The position numbers and the translations under genes are program-made. The notes under the pieces are model-generated. The model worked only from the letters and a program-made list of their open reading frames with translations, did no database searches and was not told the DNA's origin. A stretch of DNA of 64,000 nucleotides from contig NZ_AP028067.1 in NCBI RefSeq assembly GCF_030297155.1, forward strand, positions 2,046,001-2,110,000, in the 5' to 3' direction. The DNA comes from Vibrio sp. FE10 (GTDB taxonomy: Bacteria; Pseudomonadota; Gammaproteobacteria; Enterobacterales; Vibrionaceae). This document shows, piece by piece, positions 27,252-36,942 of the stretch (position 1 is the first letter of the stretch; every line of letters begins with the position of its first letter).

Positions 27252-28995
27252 ACCTATTATGCGTTACTTCGAGCAAGAACTGGCCTTTGTGCGCCGTTCA
27301 TTAGGACAGTTTGGTCAGGAATATCCGACGCACGCTGAAAAGCTCAATATTCATCAAGGTAAGATCGAAGATCCAAGTATGGCTCGCCTACTAGATGGCG
27401 TAGCACTGCTGAATGCGAAGGTAGAAAAGAAACTCTCAGAGCAGCTACCTGAAGTCATTGAAGGCATTTTAAGTGTCCTCTACCCTTCTTATATTCAAAC
27501 GGTTCCTAGTGTTGCTTATCTTGAATTGCTTGCCGAAGATGGCCCGATTGAGTCGAGTACTTTGCCAAAAGGTTCGCTGTTTTCGAGCACCAACACCAAA
27601 AACGAATGCCTATTTAGAACCGTTGACGAACTCAAAATAGCCCCGTTTAATTTAGGTAACATCAAGGCTTTAAGCGCTCCATTTAGCTTTAACAGACCAA
27701 AATCAGCCAATCAAAGCTCTGCCGTTGTTCAGATATCTTTAAGTACCGGCGACCCAGAAGTACATTTCAGCCATTTGGAATTAAATGATCTCGATTTCTT
27801 CGTCAAAGGGTTTGAAAACAACGCAGACTCACTAGTCGAGCTTCTTCTCAACAATACCTTATCGATCTCGATTTCAGACAGTGAATGCGCTCGACACGTC
27901 ACTGTCGATAGCCACCAGCTTAAGAATCGAATCAGCGACCTAGAGTTTAAATTTCTGCCGGAACACGGTAATCAATTTACGGGTTATCAACTGATCAACG
28001 AATTCTTCTTTTTTAAAGAGAAGCGACAGTTCTTCAGACTTAAGAACTTCGCCGAATACGCCAGCCAGTTTGACGAATCAGAACTCGTCATTAACTTGTT
28101 CATGTCGTCATTACCGTCTGAGTTTATCCGCCTATTCAATAAAGATGTCTTTAAGCTCAATGTGATACCCGCGATTAACTTGTTCGAACAAACAGGCGAG
28201 CCGATCCCATACGATCACAGAACCCTTTCTGTTCCAGTCAATGCCGACGCGCACAGTGACAACAATATCGAAATCATTGAAATTCAGAACGTTTACGAAA
28301 TCACGCCCAATGGTGAAATACCTTTGGTCCCTCTTTTTAAAGAAAAATATTCGCACAACCAACAGTACGACTACTGGCAAAGCAAACACAATCACTTCGG
28401 TGAAATGAGCATTGCGATTTCGTTATCTGAAACGCCAAACACTGAATTCAGTAAGCTGCTCGGCACTCACTTACTGTGTACTAATGGTAAACAGGCTTGT
28501 GGTGTGAGCGGCACTTTGGAATGCCTAGAGAGTATTGATTTACCCGGTGAATTTTCACCTATTTATCCACCTTCAGCACCTATTCCAAAAGAAGTAGACC
28601 AAAACATCCATTGGGAATTTATTAGTTTGCTGAACACCAACTTTTCATCATTGGTGCAATCAAGTAATCCAGTGGCTGACCTTAAGCACATGTTGAGTTT
28701 GTGCAGTCGTGAACAGGTATCAAGCGCTGAAATTCAGATGATTCACTCCATTACATTTAACTCTCAAGTGTCCGCTATTCGCGTATTGGGCAAAAACGTG
28801 TTCTCTCCCGGTACAGAGATTGAACTGACACTTGATGCGACCTCCCCTTATTTGGCGTTTGCCGATGTGTTGAATCGCTTCTTCCAGCAGTTTTGTAGCT
28901 TTGACCGATATATTCAACTCAAGGTCCGTATCTACGGACGAGATGGTGTCATTAAGAAGTACCCTAAAATTCACGGCAGTCAATTGTGCTTATAG
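27244..28995 (+). CDS. tssF: T6SS baseplate protein TssF
   Basis: Baseplate wedge protein acting with TssG and TssK. The 583-residue protein starts with the typical RYFEQELAFVRRSLGQFGQEYP and DPSMARLLDGVALLNAKVEKKL, followed by LPEVIEGILSVLYPSYIQTVPS. The length is usual for the family. It overlaps tssE by eight bases and precedes tssG by 64 bp. Confidence 0.95.
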   Translation: MTEPIMRYFEQELAFVRRSLGQFGQEYPTHAEKLNIHQGKIEDPSMARLLDGVALLNAKVEKKLSEQLPEVIEGILSVLYPSYIQTVPSVAYLELLAEDGPIESSTLPKGSLFSSTNTKNECLFRTVDELKIAPFNLGNIKALSAPFSFNRPKSANQSSAVVQISLSTGDPEVHFSHLELNDLDFFVKGFENNADSLVELLLNNTLSISISDSECARHVTVDSHQLKNRISDLEFKFLPEHGNQFTGYQLINEFFFFKEKRQFFRLKNFAEYASQFDESELVINLFMSSLPSEFIRLFNKDVFKLNVIPAINLFEQTGEPIPYDHRTLSVPVNADAHSDNNIEIIEIQNVYEITPNGEIPLVPLFKEKYSHNQQYDYWQSKHNHFGEMSIAISLSETPNTEFSKLLGTHLLCTNGKQACGVSGTLECLESIDLPGEFSPIYPPSAPIPKEVDQNIHWEFISLLNTNFSSLVQSSNPVADLKHMLSLCSREQVSSAEIQMIHSITFNSQVSAIRVLGKNVFSPGTEIELTLDATSPYLAFADVLNRFFQQFCSFDRYIQLKVRIYGRDGVIKKYPKIHGSQLCL

Positions 28996-29059
28996 CTCAG
29001 CGAATATCGGTAACACCGCCAACGATACATAGCCAAAGCGATGGTCATAGGGAGATGAT

Positions 29060-29992
29060 ATGAAGCACTTCATCGAAGATTTAGCGACTCAGCCTGAAAA
29101 GTACGACTTCTCTCAGGCAATGAGATTGTTGGAACAACTTCAATCCCAAAGTACGACGCCGTTGCAGATCCAATTAAAATCTGAGGCTATGCCGACAGGT
29201 AACCCTCAAGAAATTCAGTACTTCTCGTTAAAGGGAAATAAGGCCAAGCTCAGACTAGCGAAGCAAGCGCTCTCTGGCGTTAAAGGCGTGATACCCAATT
29301 ATATTTACGAAGAGTTGTTAGCTGCGATACACAATGAAGATCATTCGTTGCAAGATTTTCTAGACGTGTTTAATCAACGACACTTTGAAATCACCTATCG
29401 AACCAATGCACGACGTTGGTTGCTGGTTGAAAGCGAACAAAACCCGAAAAAAACAGCATTGTTAAACCACTTTGCAGCGCTAGGGAAAGAGCACAAAGAG
29501 TACCTGCAATATTCACTGTTACTGAGCCAACAAAGCCGCAGCCTTACCGCTTTGAAAAAGATCTTAAACGACTTCTTCCCTTACTCGATAGAGGTTGAAT
29601 GTAAAACCTTTGAACGACGCCTTTTACCGGCGGATTCATTGACTCGAATCGGTACAAATCAGGATTTCAACAGTCGCTTAGGGCAAGGCTTTTTAGTAGG
29701 AAGAACCTGCCTCGCTCATTTTAATAACTTGAGTATTTTTGTTACACCGGAAAACAGACATGAGTTTTTAGAAATTCAGCAAGATGACCAATTTGCCAAA
29801 GCAGTGTTGTCTTTAACACAGCATTACTTAAAAGACAGCACGCCTGTTGCCATTTACCTGAACGTTAAGCGTTCATATTTAACCAGACCCCGTTTATCAA
29901 GCAACGTTTCTATTGCCGCTCGTTTAGGTGAGATTGACTACCTAGCACCGGAACGTAACCCCAATGAAACCGTAAAGATTTTGCTTTTGTAG
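29060..29992 (+). CDS. tssG: T6SS baseplate protein TssG
   Basis: Wedge component that binds TssF. The 310-residue protein begins in the typical way (PEKYDFSQAMRLLEQL) and has FLDVFNQRHFEITYR, the family's FHHR-like region, and FNSRLGQGFLVGRTC near residue 215. A GGGAGATG ribosome-binding site precedes the ATG. The next gene, clpV, follows after 46 bp. Confidence 0.93.
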   Translation: MKHFIEDLATQPEKYDFSQAMRLLEQLQSQSTTPLQIQLKSEAMPTGNPQEIQYFSLKGNKAKLRLAKQALSGVKGVIPNYIYEELLAAIHNEDHSLQDFLDVFNQRHFEITYRTNARRWLLVESEQNPKKTALLNHFAALGKEHKEYLQYSLLLSQQSRSLTALKKILNDFFPYSIEVECKTFERRLLPADSLTRIGTNQDFNSRLGQGFLVGRTCLAHFNNLSIFVTPENRHEFLEIQQDDQFAKAVLSLTQHYLKDSTPVAIYLNVKRSYLTRPRLSSNVSIAARLGEIDYLAPERNPNETVKILLL

Positions 29993-30038
29993 TTCGTAAT
30001 ACGGAATGTATAGATTATAGAGATACAAGGAATTGACT

Positions 30039-32651
30039 ATGACACAAGTAACTCTCACTAACTTAGTAGGAAAGCTATCTCCCGAGCTAAAGCAAGCGCT
30101 GGAAGCGTCGGCGGGCGCGGCAATGAACCAAGGTGTTGGAGCGATAGAAACAGAACACTGGATTCTTCAACTTATCTCGCAGAAAGACGCAAAACTCATG
30201 GCGCTGTGCGAATCTCAAAAGCTTTCATTAGACGCACTAGTTAATGAACTGACCAAGAAAATATCTATGTTGCCTAAAGGCAATGAAGGTCAGCCAACAT
30301 TAAGCCATAGCTTAACTGAACTGATCAAAGATGCTTGGATGATTGCCTCTGTAAACTACGGTCACGGTGAGATTGTCAGCTTGCACCTTATTCAAGCGCT
30401 GATGCAACAAAACGTGCTCGGCGTAAGTACCCTGCAGCTTGAAACGTTAAGCAGTGTGTCATTAGAGTCTCTGCAAGGTCTGATCAAGAAAACTCCTATT
30501 GCACGTAACGCTGCCTCCTCCTCTGCCAGTGGAACTGTCGACACCACACCCGCTGGCAACGACGCATTAAGCAAATACACCGTCAACCTGACTCAACAAG
30601 CGATTGACGGTAATATCGACCCAATTTCTGGCCGTAATGCCGAAGTAAGAAAAGCGATTGATATCTTATGTCGTAAACGCCAAAACAACCCGATTATGGT
30701 AGGTGAACCTGGTGTAGGTAAAACTGCTGTTGTCGAAGGCTTAGCGCTAAGAATCGCGGCAGATGAAGTCCCGAGTGCGTTGCAAGGTGTACAAATTCAC
30801 TCTTTAGATCTTGGGTTACTGCAAGCTGGCGCAAGCGTTAAAGGTGAGTTTGAAAACCGCCTCAAAGACGTCATCAACGAAGTGAAAAGCTCCGAAATTC
30901 CTATCATCGTTTTCATCGATGAGGCTCATACGCTCATTGGTGCAGGCGGTGCTGCCGGACAAAACGACGCAGCCAACCTTCTCAAACCTGCGCTAGCACG
31001 TGGTGAATTCAAAACCATTGCAGCGACAACTTGGGCTGAATACAAAAAGTACTTCGAAAAAGATCCGGCTCTAACACGTCGATTCCAAGTCGTAACCATT
31101 GAAGAGCCTAACGCTGAAGATGCAATGCAAATGCTGCGTGGCGTAGCCGCTTCATTGCAAGCTCACCATGGAGCGTTTATCGCTGAATCAGCAATCGAAG
31201 CAGCGGTTAACTTATCAATCCGTTACCTACCAAGTCGTCAATTACCCGATAAAGCAATCAGCCTGCTTGATACCGCCAGTGCTCGAATTGCACTGACACA
31301 AGGTGCGAAGCCTGAGGTATTGGAAACGCTAGAGCAGACAATTCGTTATCAAGAAAACGAGAAATCCGCGCTTGAGAAAGAAGACGCCTTGTTCTCGAAC
31401 AGTGCCGAGTTAATCAAAGAACTCACTCTATCAATTGAAGAAAACCAAAAAGCATTGGCTGCTTATTACACGCGTTGGGAGAAAGAGATTGAGTTAGTCG
31501 ACCAAGTCAAATCTGTTCAGCAAGAGATAACGGAAGAACAAGAGCAAAACGCGGTTGATTCCAACAAACAGAAGCAACTCGATACTCTAAGAATTGAATT
31601 AGCGGACTTACAAGGTGAAGAGCCTTTGGTTTATGCCATGGTTGACGACAACACCATCGCGCAAGTGATTGCCAATTGGACAGGTATCCCTGTGGGCAAC
31701 ATGATGAGTGATGAAATCGCTAAGCTGCTTACCTTGGAAGACGAGCTTAATACTCGAGTGATTGGCCAAGATGTCGCGAAGAATGAGCTCGCAAAAGCGA
31801 TTCGTATATCACGTGCTGGTTTAACCGATAATCGTAAACCCATTGGTGTGTTCTTGATGTGTGGCCCAAGTGGTGTGGGTAAAACCGAGACCGCCATGGC
31901 GCTTGCGGAGCAACTTTACGGAGGTAGCAACGACCTTACCGTCATCAACATGACCGAGTTCAAAGAGGAACATAAGATCTCGATGCTACTCGGTTCGCCT
32001 GCCGGTTATGTCGGCTTTGGTGAAGGTGGTGTTCTAACAGAAGCTATCCGACGCAATCCTTACTCTGTGCTTCTATTGGATGAGATGGAGAAAGCTCACC
32101 CTGGCGTACATGACTTGTTCTATCAAATCTTCGATAAAGGCCATATCAAAGACAGTGAAGGTCGAACCGTCGATTTCAAAAATACCATCATCATCATGAC
32201 ATCGAACGCAGCCGATCAAGCTATCTGTGATGTGTGCGCTAAAACCACAGACCGTATCGACAACGATGAGTTACTTGAAGCAATTCGTCCAGATTTACAG
32301 CAGTACTTTAAGCCTGCTTTCTTAGGCAGAACAACGATTGTTCCTTACTACCCGCTAAATGATGAAGAGCTCGCGAAGATCACTGAGATCTCGCTCAATC
32401 GAATCAAGAAGAAACTTGCAGAGCAATATCAGGCTTCATTCACTTGGGACGCGGATTTCATTCAGTTCGTGGTTGACCGAAATACCGATCCTACGACGGG
32501 TGGACGTGCTGTTGAACAAATCATTAATCGTTCATTGATGCCTAGATTGGCTGAAGAATGTATTGGTCGACTCAGCCGTAGCGAACCGATAACTCAAGTC
32601 ACTGTTAGCGCGACCAACAACAGTGCCGACTTCGATTTATCTATTAAGTAG
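30039..32651 (+). CDS. clpV: T6SS sheath-recycling ATPase ClpV (TssH)
   Basis: Hexameric AAA+ unfoldase that takes apart contracted TssB/TssC sheaths. The 870-residue protein has an N-terminal domain (1-160), the first ATPase site with Walker A GEPGVGKT at about 222-229 and Walker B VFIDEAH, a coiled middle region (about 420-520) and a second ATPase domain with GPSGVGKT near 609-616. A KxxFEKDPALTRRFQ stretch is typical of Clp/Hsp100 proteins. I chose the ATG at 30039 with AAGGA at a spacing of 7; a TTG two codons earlier is less likely. Confidence 0.97.
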   Translation: MTQVTLTNLVGKLSPELKQALEASAGAAMNQGVGAIETEHWILQLISQKDAKLMALCESQKLSLDALVNELTKKISMLPKGNEGQPTLSHSLTELIKDAWMIASVNYGHGEIVSLHLIQALMQQNVLGVSTLQLETLSSVSLESLQGLIKKTPIARNAASSSASGTVDTTPAGNDALSKYTVNLTQQAIDGNIDPISGRNAEVRKAIDILCRKRQNNPIMVGEPGVGKTAVVEGLALRIAADEVPSALQGVQIHSLDLGLLQAGASVKGEFENRLKDVINEVKSSEIPIIVFIDEAHTLIGAGGAAGQNDAANLLKPALARGEFKTIAATTWAEYKKYFEKDPALTRRFQVVTIEEPNAEDAMQMLRGVAASLQAHHGAFIAESAIEAAVNLSIRYLPSRQLPDKAISLLDTASARIALTQGAKPEVLETLEQTIRYQENEKSALEKEDALFSNSAELIKELTLSIEENQKALAAYYTRWEKEIELVDQVKSVQQEITEEQEQNAVDSNKQKQLDTLRIELADLQGEEPLVYAMVDDNTIAQVIANWTGIPVGNMMSDEIAKLLTLEDELNTRVIGQDVAKNELAKAIRISRAGLTDNRKPIGVFLMCGPSGVGKTETAMALAEQLYGGSNDLTVINMTEFKEEHKISMLLGSPAGYVGFGEGGVLTEAIRRNPYSVLLLDEMEKAHPGVHDLFYQIFDKGHIKDSEGRTVDFKNTIIIMTSNAADQAICDVCAKTTDRIDNDELLEAIRPDLQQYFKPAFLGRTTIVPYYPLNDEELAKITEISLNRIKKKLAEQYQASFTWDADFIQFVVDRNTDPTTGGRAVEQIINRSLMPRLAEECIGRLSRSEPITQVTVSATNNSADFDLSIK

Positions 32652-32661
32652 GTCTTAACCA

Positions 32662-35229
32662 ATGAACAGCAAAGCCAGCCAAAACTTGACCAAACCTTCA
32701 TTACTTAACCTGTCTCTTCGGGTTAAGTTGATGTTGGCCATCATGGCGGTTTTGCTGTTTTCCATCACCTTAAATGCTACGTTAAACTATTTCAATTTCG
32801 AGAAGAGGCTGACTGAAACCTCAGATTCTATCTATGAGATTGTGTTGGAAGAAACACATAACGATATCAATCAAGCCATCAGTTTGGGCTTACCCCTTTC
32901 AGCGATATCCAACATCCAAGGTATGTTGGACCGCCGTTTAAAAATCGTCGACGGCATTACCGCCTTGGTGGTCGTCTCAACTTCAGGTGAACGACTATTT
33001 GGTACCGGAGAAGGAAATCAAGAAAATGACCGTCAGCTATCGCTCGATATCACTAACTCCTTTGGTTTAGTTGAGGGCCAAGTTAAGCTCTACTATTCGA
33101 CAACGCTATTAGAGCAACAGAAAACCTTTATACTCAAGCTCCAGTTTCTCTATTCGGCGATTTGGATACTGCTCTCTTGCCTGTTTGCCTTTATCGCCTT
33201 GAAGTACCTATTGGAAGGTATTGTAAGCCGAGTAAAAGGCGCAACTGCAATATTTGAATCCTCTACCGATTCAGATGAGTTACTTCCAACCATTACCCAA
33301 GCTCACAAGGCGCTTCAATCCCAAAACTCATTGTCTAAGTTTGAGAAGTTGAAAAACAAGCACTTTCCGGTGTTTATCATCTCACTTGCTATCCTTTTAA
33401 CGATAATTTCTAACCTAGGGGTTTCGTATCAATCGCTAGACAAGTTTTCCCAACTCTACGAAGTGAAACTAGAACAGAAATCCAACCTAATTGGCGACTC
33501 ATTAAACCAAATGATCAAAGGGTTACTCGACAAAGGCGTTCCCGACAACAAACTGCATGGCTTAGAAGATGAATTTGCTTTCTTCGTTGACCACCATAGC
33601 GAGATTCTGTCGATAAACTTCGAAGGTCAGTCCGGCACTTCCTATCGTTATCCAGCAGAATACGTTGAGCACCCTTCAATTCGAGAATCGACGTTCTCAC
33701 TCAACAACAGCCATACGATTCAATTAAACGTCACCACAGATAACAATTTGATCATCAATCTACTCAAAGAAAGCGTCATGGACATGATTACTGTCTTGGT
33801 CGCCTCTTGCCTTGTGGTGGCCGAAATCATTCTGTTCATGTGTAACTTCATGATCATTTCACCTTGGAACCAAGTAAAGAAAGTCTTCATGTTGGTGAAT
33901 CGCGACATCGTTAATCATTTGGCAAAGATCTCTACGCGCGATGAAATTGGCAAACTACTCAACCTTACGAATCAAGCCATTACTAAACTGAACCCAAACC
34001 AGCCATCTCAAGATATCGACAAACAAGACTTTCGATTCATTCGCTTACCCCTATTTTTATTGGTGTTCTCAGAGGCGTCTTCGCTGGCTTTTTTCCCTAG
34101 ATTTGTCTCTTCGCTGGAAAACACCACCGGCTGGATTCCTGAAAACCTTGTCACTAGCTTACCCATTTCCCTATTCATGCTTTGCTGGGCTATCTCGCTG
34201 CCGTTTGCAGGTTATTGGTCAGACAAAGTAGGCAGAAGACATTCGTTAATGACTGGAGGGCTGATCACTTGTTTTGGTTTAGTCGCGACGGCTTTCATTC
34301 AATCTTTAGAATTCTTGCTGATAGCGCGCGCTTTTACGGCAGTCGGCTACGGCATCGTATTCATTTCAGCGCAAGGCTATGTCTCAGATACCACCAATGA
34401 TTCTAATCGCACTAAAGGCATGGCGACTTTCTTGTCATCATTTTTCTCTGGTTCTTTATGTGGTGCTGCTATCGGAGGCATCTTAGCGGAGAAACTTGGG
34501 TACTCAGAAACGTTTATGCTCGCCGGACTATTAGCAACACTCAGTGTGTTACTCGTCTATGTGTTTTTTGAAAAATCAAACACCGGAAACTCAAGCAAGC
34601 CAGTTAAGTTAAAAGACTTTAAACTGCTGTTGAGCAATAAGTATTTTGCCTTAATCACGATATTCAGTGCCATACCTGCGAAGATCGTGCTCACTGGTTT
34701 CCTCTACTACATCTGCCCTGTTTATCTGCAATTCCTTGGCGAAAGTAGCTCTGTTTCTGGGCGTGTGATTATGGCCTACGGCCTTGCCATCATATTAATT
34801 TCACCATTGAGTGCCATTTTGGTCGATAAGCTCAAAAACAAAATGGCCTTTATCTTCATTGGCGGACTACTTTCGTCCCTTGCCTTGCTCAACTTCTATT
34901 TTTTCCAAGGCACATTAGGGTTGCTACTTATCGTGATTATTATTGGTATCGCACACGGCATCTGTGTTTCTCCTCAAATACCTTTAGTCATCGACCTACT
35001 TTCTGGGCAAGGGATCGAGAAAGGTAAAATCATCGGTATCTTCAGGCTTACAGAGCGTATTGGTAATATCGCAGGGCCAATGCTCGCTGGAGTATGTTTA
35101 AGTATCTTCGGTTACGACCAAACCATTCTTATATTTGGCGCGTCACTACTCGCAAGTTCCTTTAGCTTAATTGTCTTTTTCTCAATATTTCTGAAGTCTG
35201 ATAAACAGAAGCTAGGGGTTCAATCATGA
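32662..35229 (+). CDS. Double-sensor HAMP protein fused to an MFS transporter
   Basis: An unusual 855-residue membrane protein. Two similar sensor modules come first: TM 23-43, periplasmic loop 44-157, TM 163-184, HAMP-like 185-230; then TM 236-253, periplasmic loop 254-371, TM 375-399, HAMP-like 400-435 with STRDEIGKL. Residues 461-850 are a major-facilitator transporter with about 12 membrane segments and motif A GYWSDKVGRR at 517-526. It lies 10 bp after clpV and overlaps the next gene by 4 bp (ATGA), so it belongs to the T6SS operon. The two following genes encode predicted periplasmic binding proteins. A ligand-gated transporter or a transporter-like receptor is plausible; this is inference. 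I know of no T6SS core role for it. Confidence 0.8.
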   Translation: MNSKASQNLTKPSLLNLSLRVKLMLAIMAVLLFSITLNATLNYFNFEKRLTETSDSIYEIVLEETHNDINQAISLGLPLSAISNIQGMLDRRLKIVDGITALVVVSTSGERLFGTGEGNQENDRQLSLDITNSFGLVEGQVKLYYSTTLLEQQKTFILKLQFLYSAIWILLSCLFAFIALKYLLEGIVSRVKGATAIFESSTDSDELLPTITQAHKALQSQNSLSKFEKLKNKHFPVFIISLAILLTIISNLGVSYQSLDKFSQLYEVKLEQKSNLIGDSLNQMIKGLLDKGVPDNKLHGLEDEFAFFVDHHSEILSINFEGQSGTSYRYPAEYVEHPSIRESTFSLNNSHTIQLNVTTDNNLIINLLKESVMDMITVLVASCLVVAEIILFMCNFMIISPWNQVKKVFMLVNRDIVNHLAKISTRDEIGKLLNLTNQAITKLNPNQPSQDIDKQDFRFIRLPLFLLVFSEASSLAFFPRFVSSLENTTGWIPENLVTSLPISLFMLCWAISLPFAGYWSDKVGRRHSLMTGGLITCFGLVATAFIQSLEFLLIARAFTAVGYGIVFISAQGYVSDTTNDSNRTKGMATFLSSFFSGSLCGAAIGGILAEKLGYSETFMLAGLLATLSVLLVYVFFEKSNTGNSSKPVKLKDFKLLLSNKYFALITIFSAIPAKIVLTGFLYYICPVYLQFLGESSSVSGRVIMAYGLAIILISPLSAILVDKLKNKMAFIFIGGLLSSLALLNFYFFQGTLGLLLIVIIIGIAHGICVSPQIPLVIDLLSGQGIEKGKIIGIFRLTERIGNIAGPMLAGVCLSIFGYDQTILIFGASLLASSFSLIVFFSIFLKSDKQKLGVQS

Positions 35230-36224
35230 GATTTATAGTGTTCGTCCTTAGCTTTATTTTAATAACTCCACTCTCCTTTGCTAAAAGTGACGAAAAACAT
35301 GTCATTCTTTTATTATGGCGAGGGGTAACCGATGCCGAACAAGGGTTCATGGATTATTTATCCCAACACGTCGATGTAAGATTTACGATTCTTGATGCCA
35401 ATAGAGATAAAGCACAGCTCAAACAACACATTCAAGATCTAGAATATAAAGATGCCGATCTCATTTACTCCTTCGGTACGACTATCACCTTGAATTTATT
35501 AGGGACTTATACAGAACCCAGCGAATTTAGAATGAATAATTCGACGCCTGTTGTATTCAGTATTGTGACCGACCCTGTGGGTTCTAAGTTGATTGCTGAT
35601 TTATCTTCAGACGATAGGAATTTCACTGGTGTATCGCACATCGTACCCCATGAAATACAGTTTAAAGCGATAGAAAAACTCAATAACATTTCAAGCCTTG
35701 GGGTTATATATAACGCTGACGAAAATAATTCGATTATCACCGCAAATAAAATGATGGAGTTATCGGAAATTTATAACAAGCGTGTTATGTTGTACCCACT
35801 AAACATTGATAAAAGCAAGTCAAACAGCGACTTAATTAACCTCACGATAAACAATATGAAACGTGATGGTGTCGATATGGCTTATTTACCACCTGATTCA
35901 TACATCATCACCCAAGGAGGGGAAGTCGTATCAGGGCTACATTCGAAAGGTATCCCCACATTCTCGGCAACTGAAAGCCCAATAAGAAACCATAAAGCCT
36001 TATTTGGTATTGTCAGCCGTTACTACAATGTTGGTCAATTTGCTGGATACAAAGCGAAAAACATATTGAAAGGAACTCAGAAAGCTTCAGACATTCCGAT
36101 AGAGTCACTTAGCCAATATTCTTATATTGTTAATATCGAAGCCGCACATAAGCTCGACTATTACCCGCCAGTGTCAATATTGAAGATCTCTGAAGTGATA
36201 GGACACTCTAATGATGTTAACTAG
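35226..36224 (+). CDS. Periplasmic ABC-type substrate-binding protein (PF04392-like)
   Basis: A 332-residue protein with a signal peptide (1-19, ending SFA-K). It resembles the ABC_sub_bind family: FGTTITLNLLG, TPVVFSIVTDPVGSKLI, FTGVSH, GVIYNADENNSI, and GVDMAYLPPDSYI. It is probably periplasmic. No ABC permease or ATPase is nearby, so it may feed the fused MFS receptor encoded just upstream rather than an ABC pump. It overlaps that gene by 4 bp and the next by 14 bp. The ligand is unknown; family members often bind aromatic amino acids or sugars. Confidence 0.8.
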   Translation: MRFIVFVLSFILITPLSFAKSDEKHVILLLWRGVTDAEQGFMDYLSQHVDVRFTILDANRDKAQLKQHIQDLEYKDADLIYSFGTTITLNLLGTYTEPSEFRMNNSTPVVFSIVTDPVGSKLIADLSSDDRNFTGVSHIVPHEIQFKAIEKLNNISSLGVIYNADENNSIITANKMMELSEIYNKRVMLYPLNIDKSKSNSDLINLTINNMKRDGVDMAYLPPDSYIITQGGEVVSGLHSKGIPTFSATESPIRNHKALFGIVSRYYNVGQFAGYKAKNILKGTQKASDIPIESLSQYSYIVNIEAAHKLDYYPPVSILKISEVIGHSNDVN

Positions 36225-36939
36225 AGCCTCTACCATCAAATTATCGCTAATCACCCTACTCATCTCGACGTTTTGGTCGGTGAGTGCTTCTGCTCAAGTG
36301 AAAATTGGGCCATCGCGCCTAATGCTTACCACACAAGATTGGCCGCCGTACCAAACCTATGAGAACGCTTCGATGCAAGGCATCGCATTAGACAAGGTTA
36401 AATGCGCGTTAGGCATGATGGGACAGCCTTATCAGCTGACTATGACCACTTGGTCTGATGCACAATTGCGTGTTCACAGTGGCAGCCAACACGGTTTCTT
36501 CGTTGCAACCCAAACCTCAGAACGTGATGAATACGCAACGCTCTCAGCACCTATCGCAAAACAAACCTTGAATTGGTATTTTGGCCCAGGAGTAGAGCCG
36601 AAGGTTGATGAATTGTCAAAATTAAACCTTAACTTTTCTGCCAAATTTGGCTCAAACAAATGGTTTTGGCTAAAACGTAATGGATTTAACGTCGTTAAGC
36701 AGCCACGAGATGCTAAAGTATTACTAAGACTTTTAAAACAAAGGGAAATTGATGTTGTTTTAGAGGATGAGTTGGTCTTTAAAAGAGAACTGGATAAAGC
36801 CTCTCTACCACTCGATTACTTCAATTCGACGAACTTAGATACCAAGGATATGGGGGTCTACTTCTCGAATCGATTCCTTAAAACCTATTCAGGTTTCTTA
36901 GACAGTTTTAACTCAGCCATATCCAAGTGCAAGGAGTAG
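36211..36939 (+). CDS. Periplasmic solute-binding protein, type 3-like
   Basis: A 242-residue protein with a signal peptide (about 1-29, ending SASA-Q). The mature part is like bacterial extracellular solute-binding family 3: it starts with LTTQDWPPYQTYENASMQGIALDKV, has the middle FFVATQTSERDEYA, and later LLKQREIDVVLED. It overlaps the preceding binding-protein gene by 14 bp and is followed 3 bp later by the FHA gene. It forms a three-gene, coupled insert with the MFS fusion and the other binding protein. The ligand cannot be deduced. Confidence 0.8.
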   Translation: MMLTRASTIKLSLITLLISTFWSVSASAQVKIGPSRLMLTTQDWPPYQTYENASMQGIALDKVKCALGMMGQPYQLTMTTWSDAQLRVHSGSQHGFFVATQTSERDEYATLSAPIAKQTLNWYFGPGVEPKVDELSKLNLNFSAKFGSNKWFWLKRNGFNVVKQPRDAKVLLRLLKQREIDVVLEDELVFKRELDKASLPLDYFNSTNLDTKDMGVYFSNRFLKTYSGFLDSFNSAISKCKE

Positions 36940-36942
36940 CCA

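Noticed and set aside
35226..36939. A conventional ABC importer
   Set aside because: Two binding proteins are present but no permease or ATPase gene lies nearby; the adjacent membrane protein is of the MFS type.
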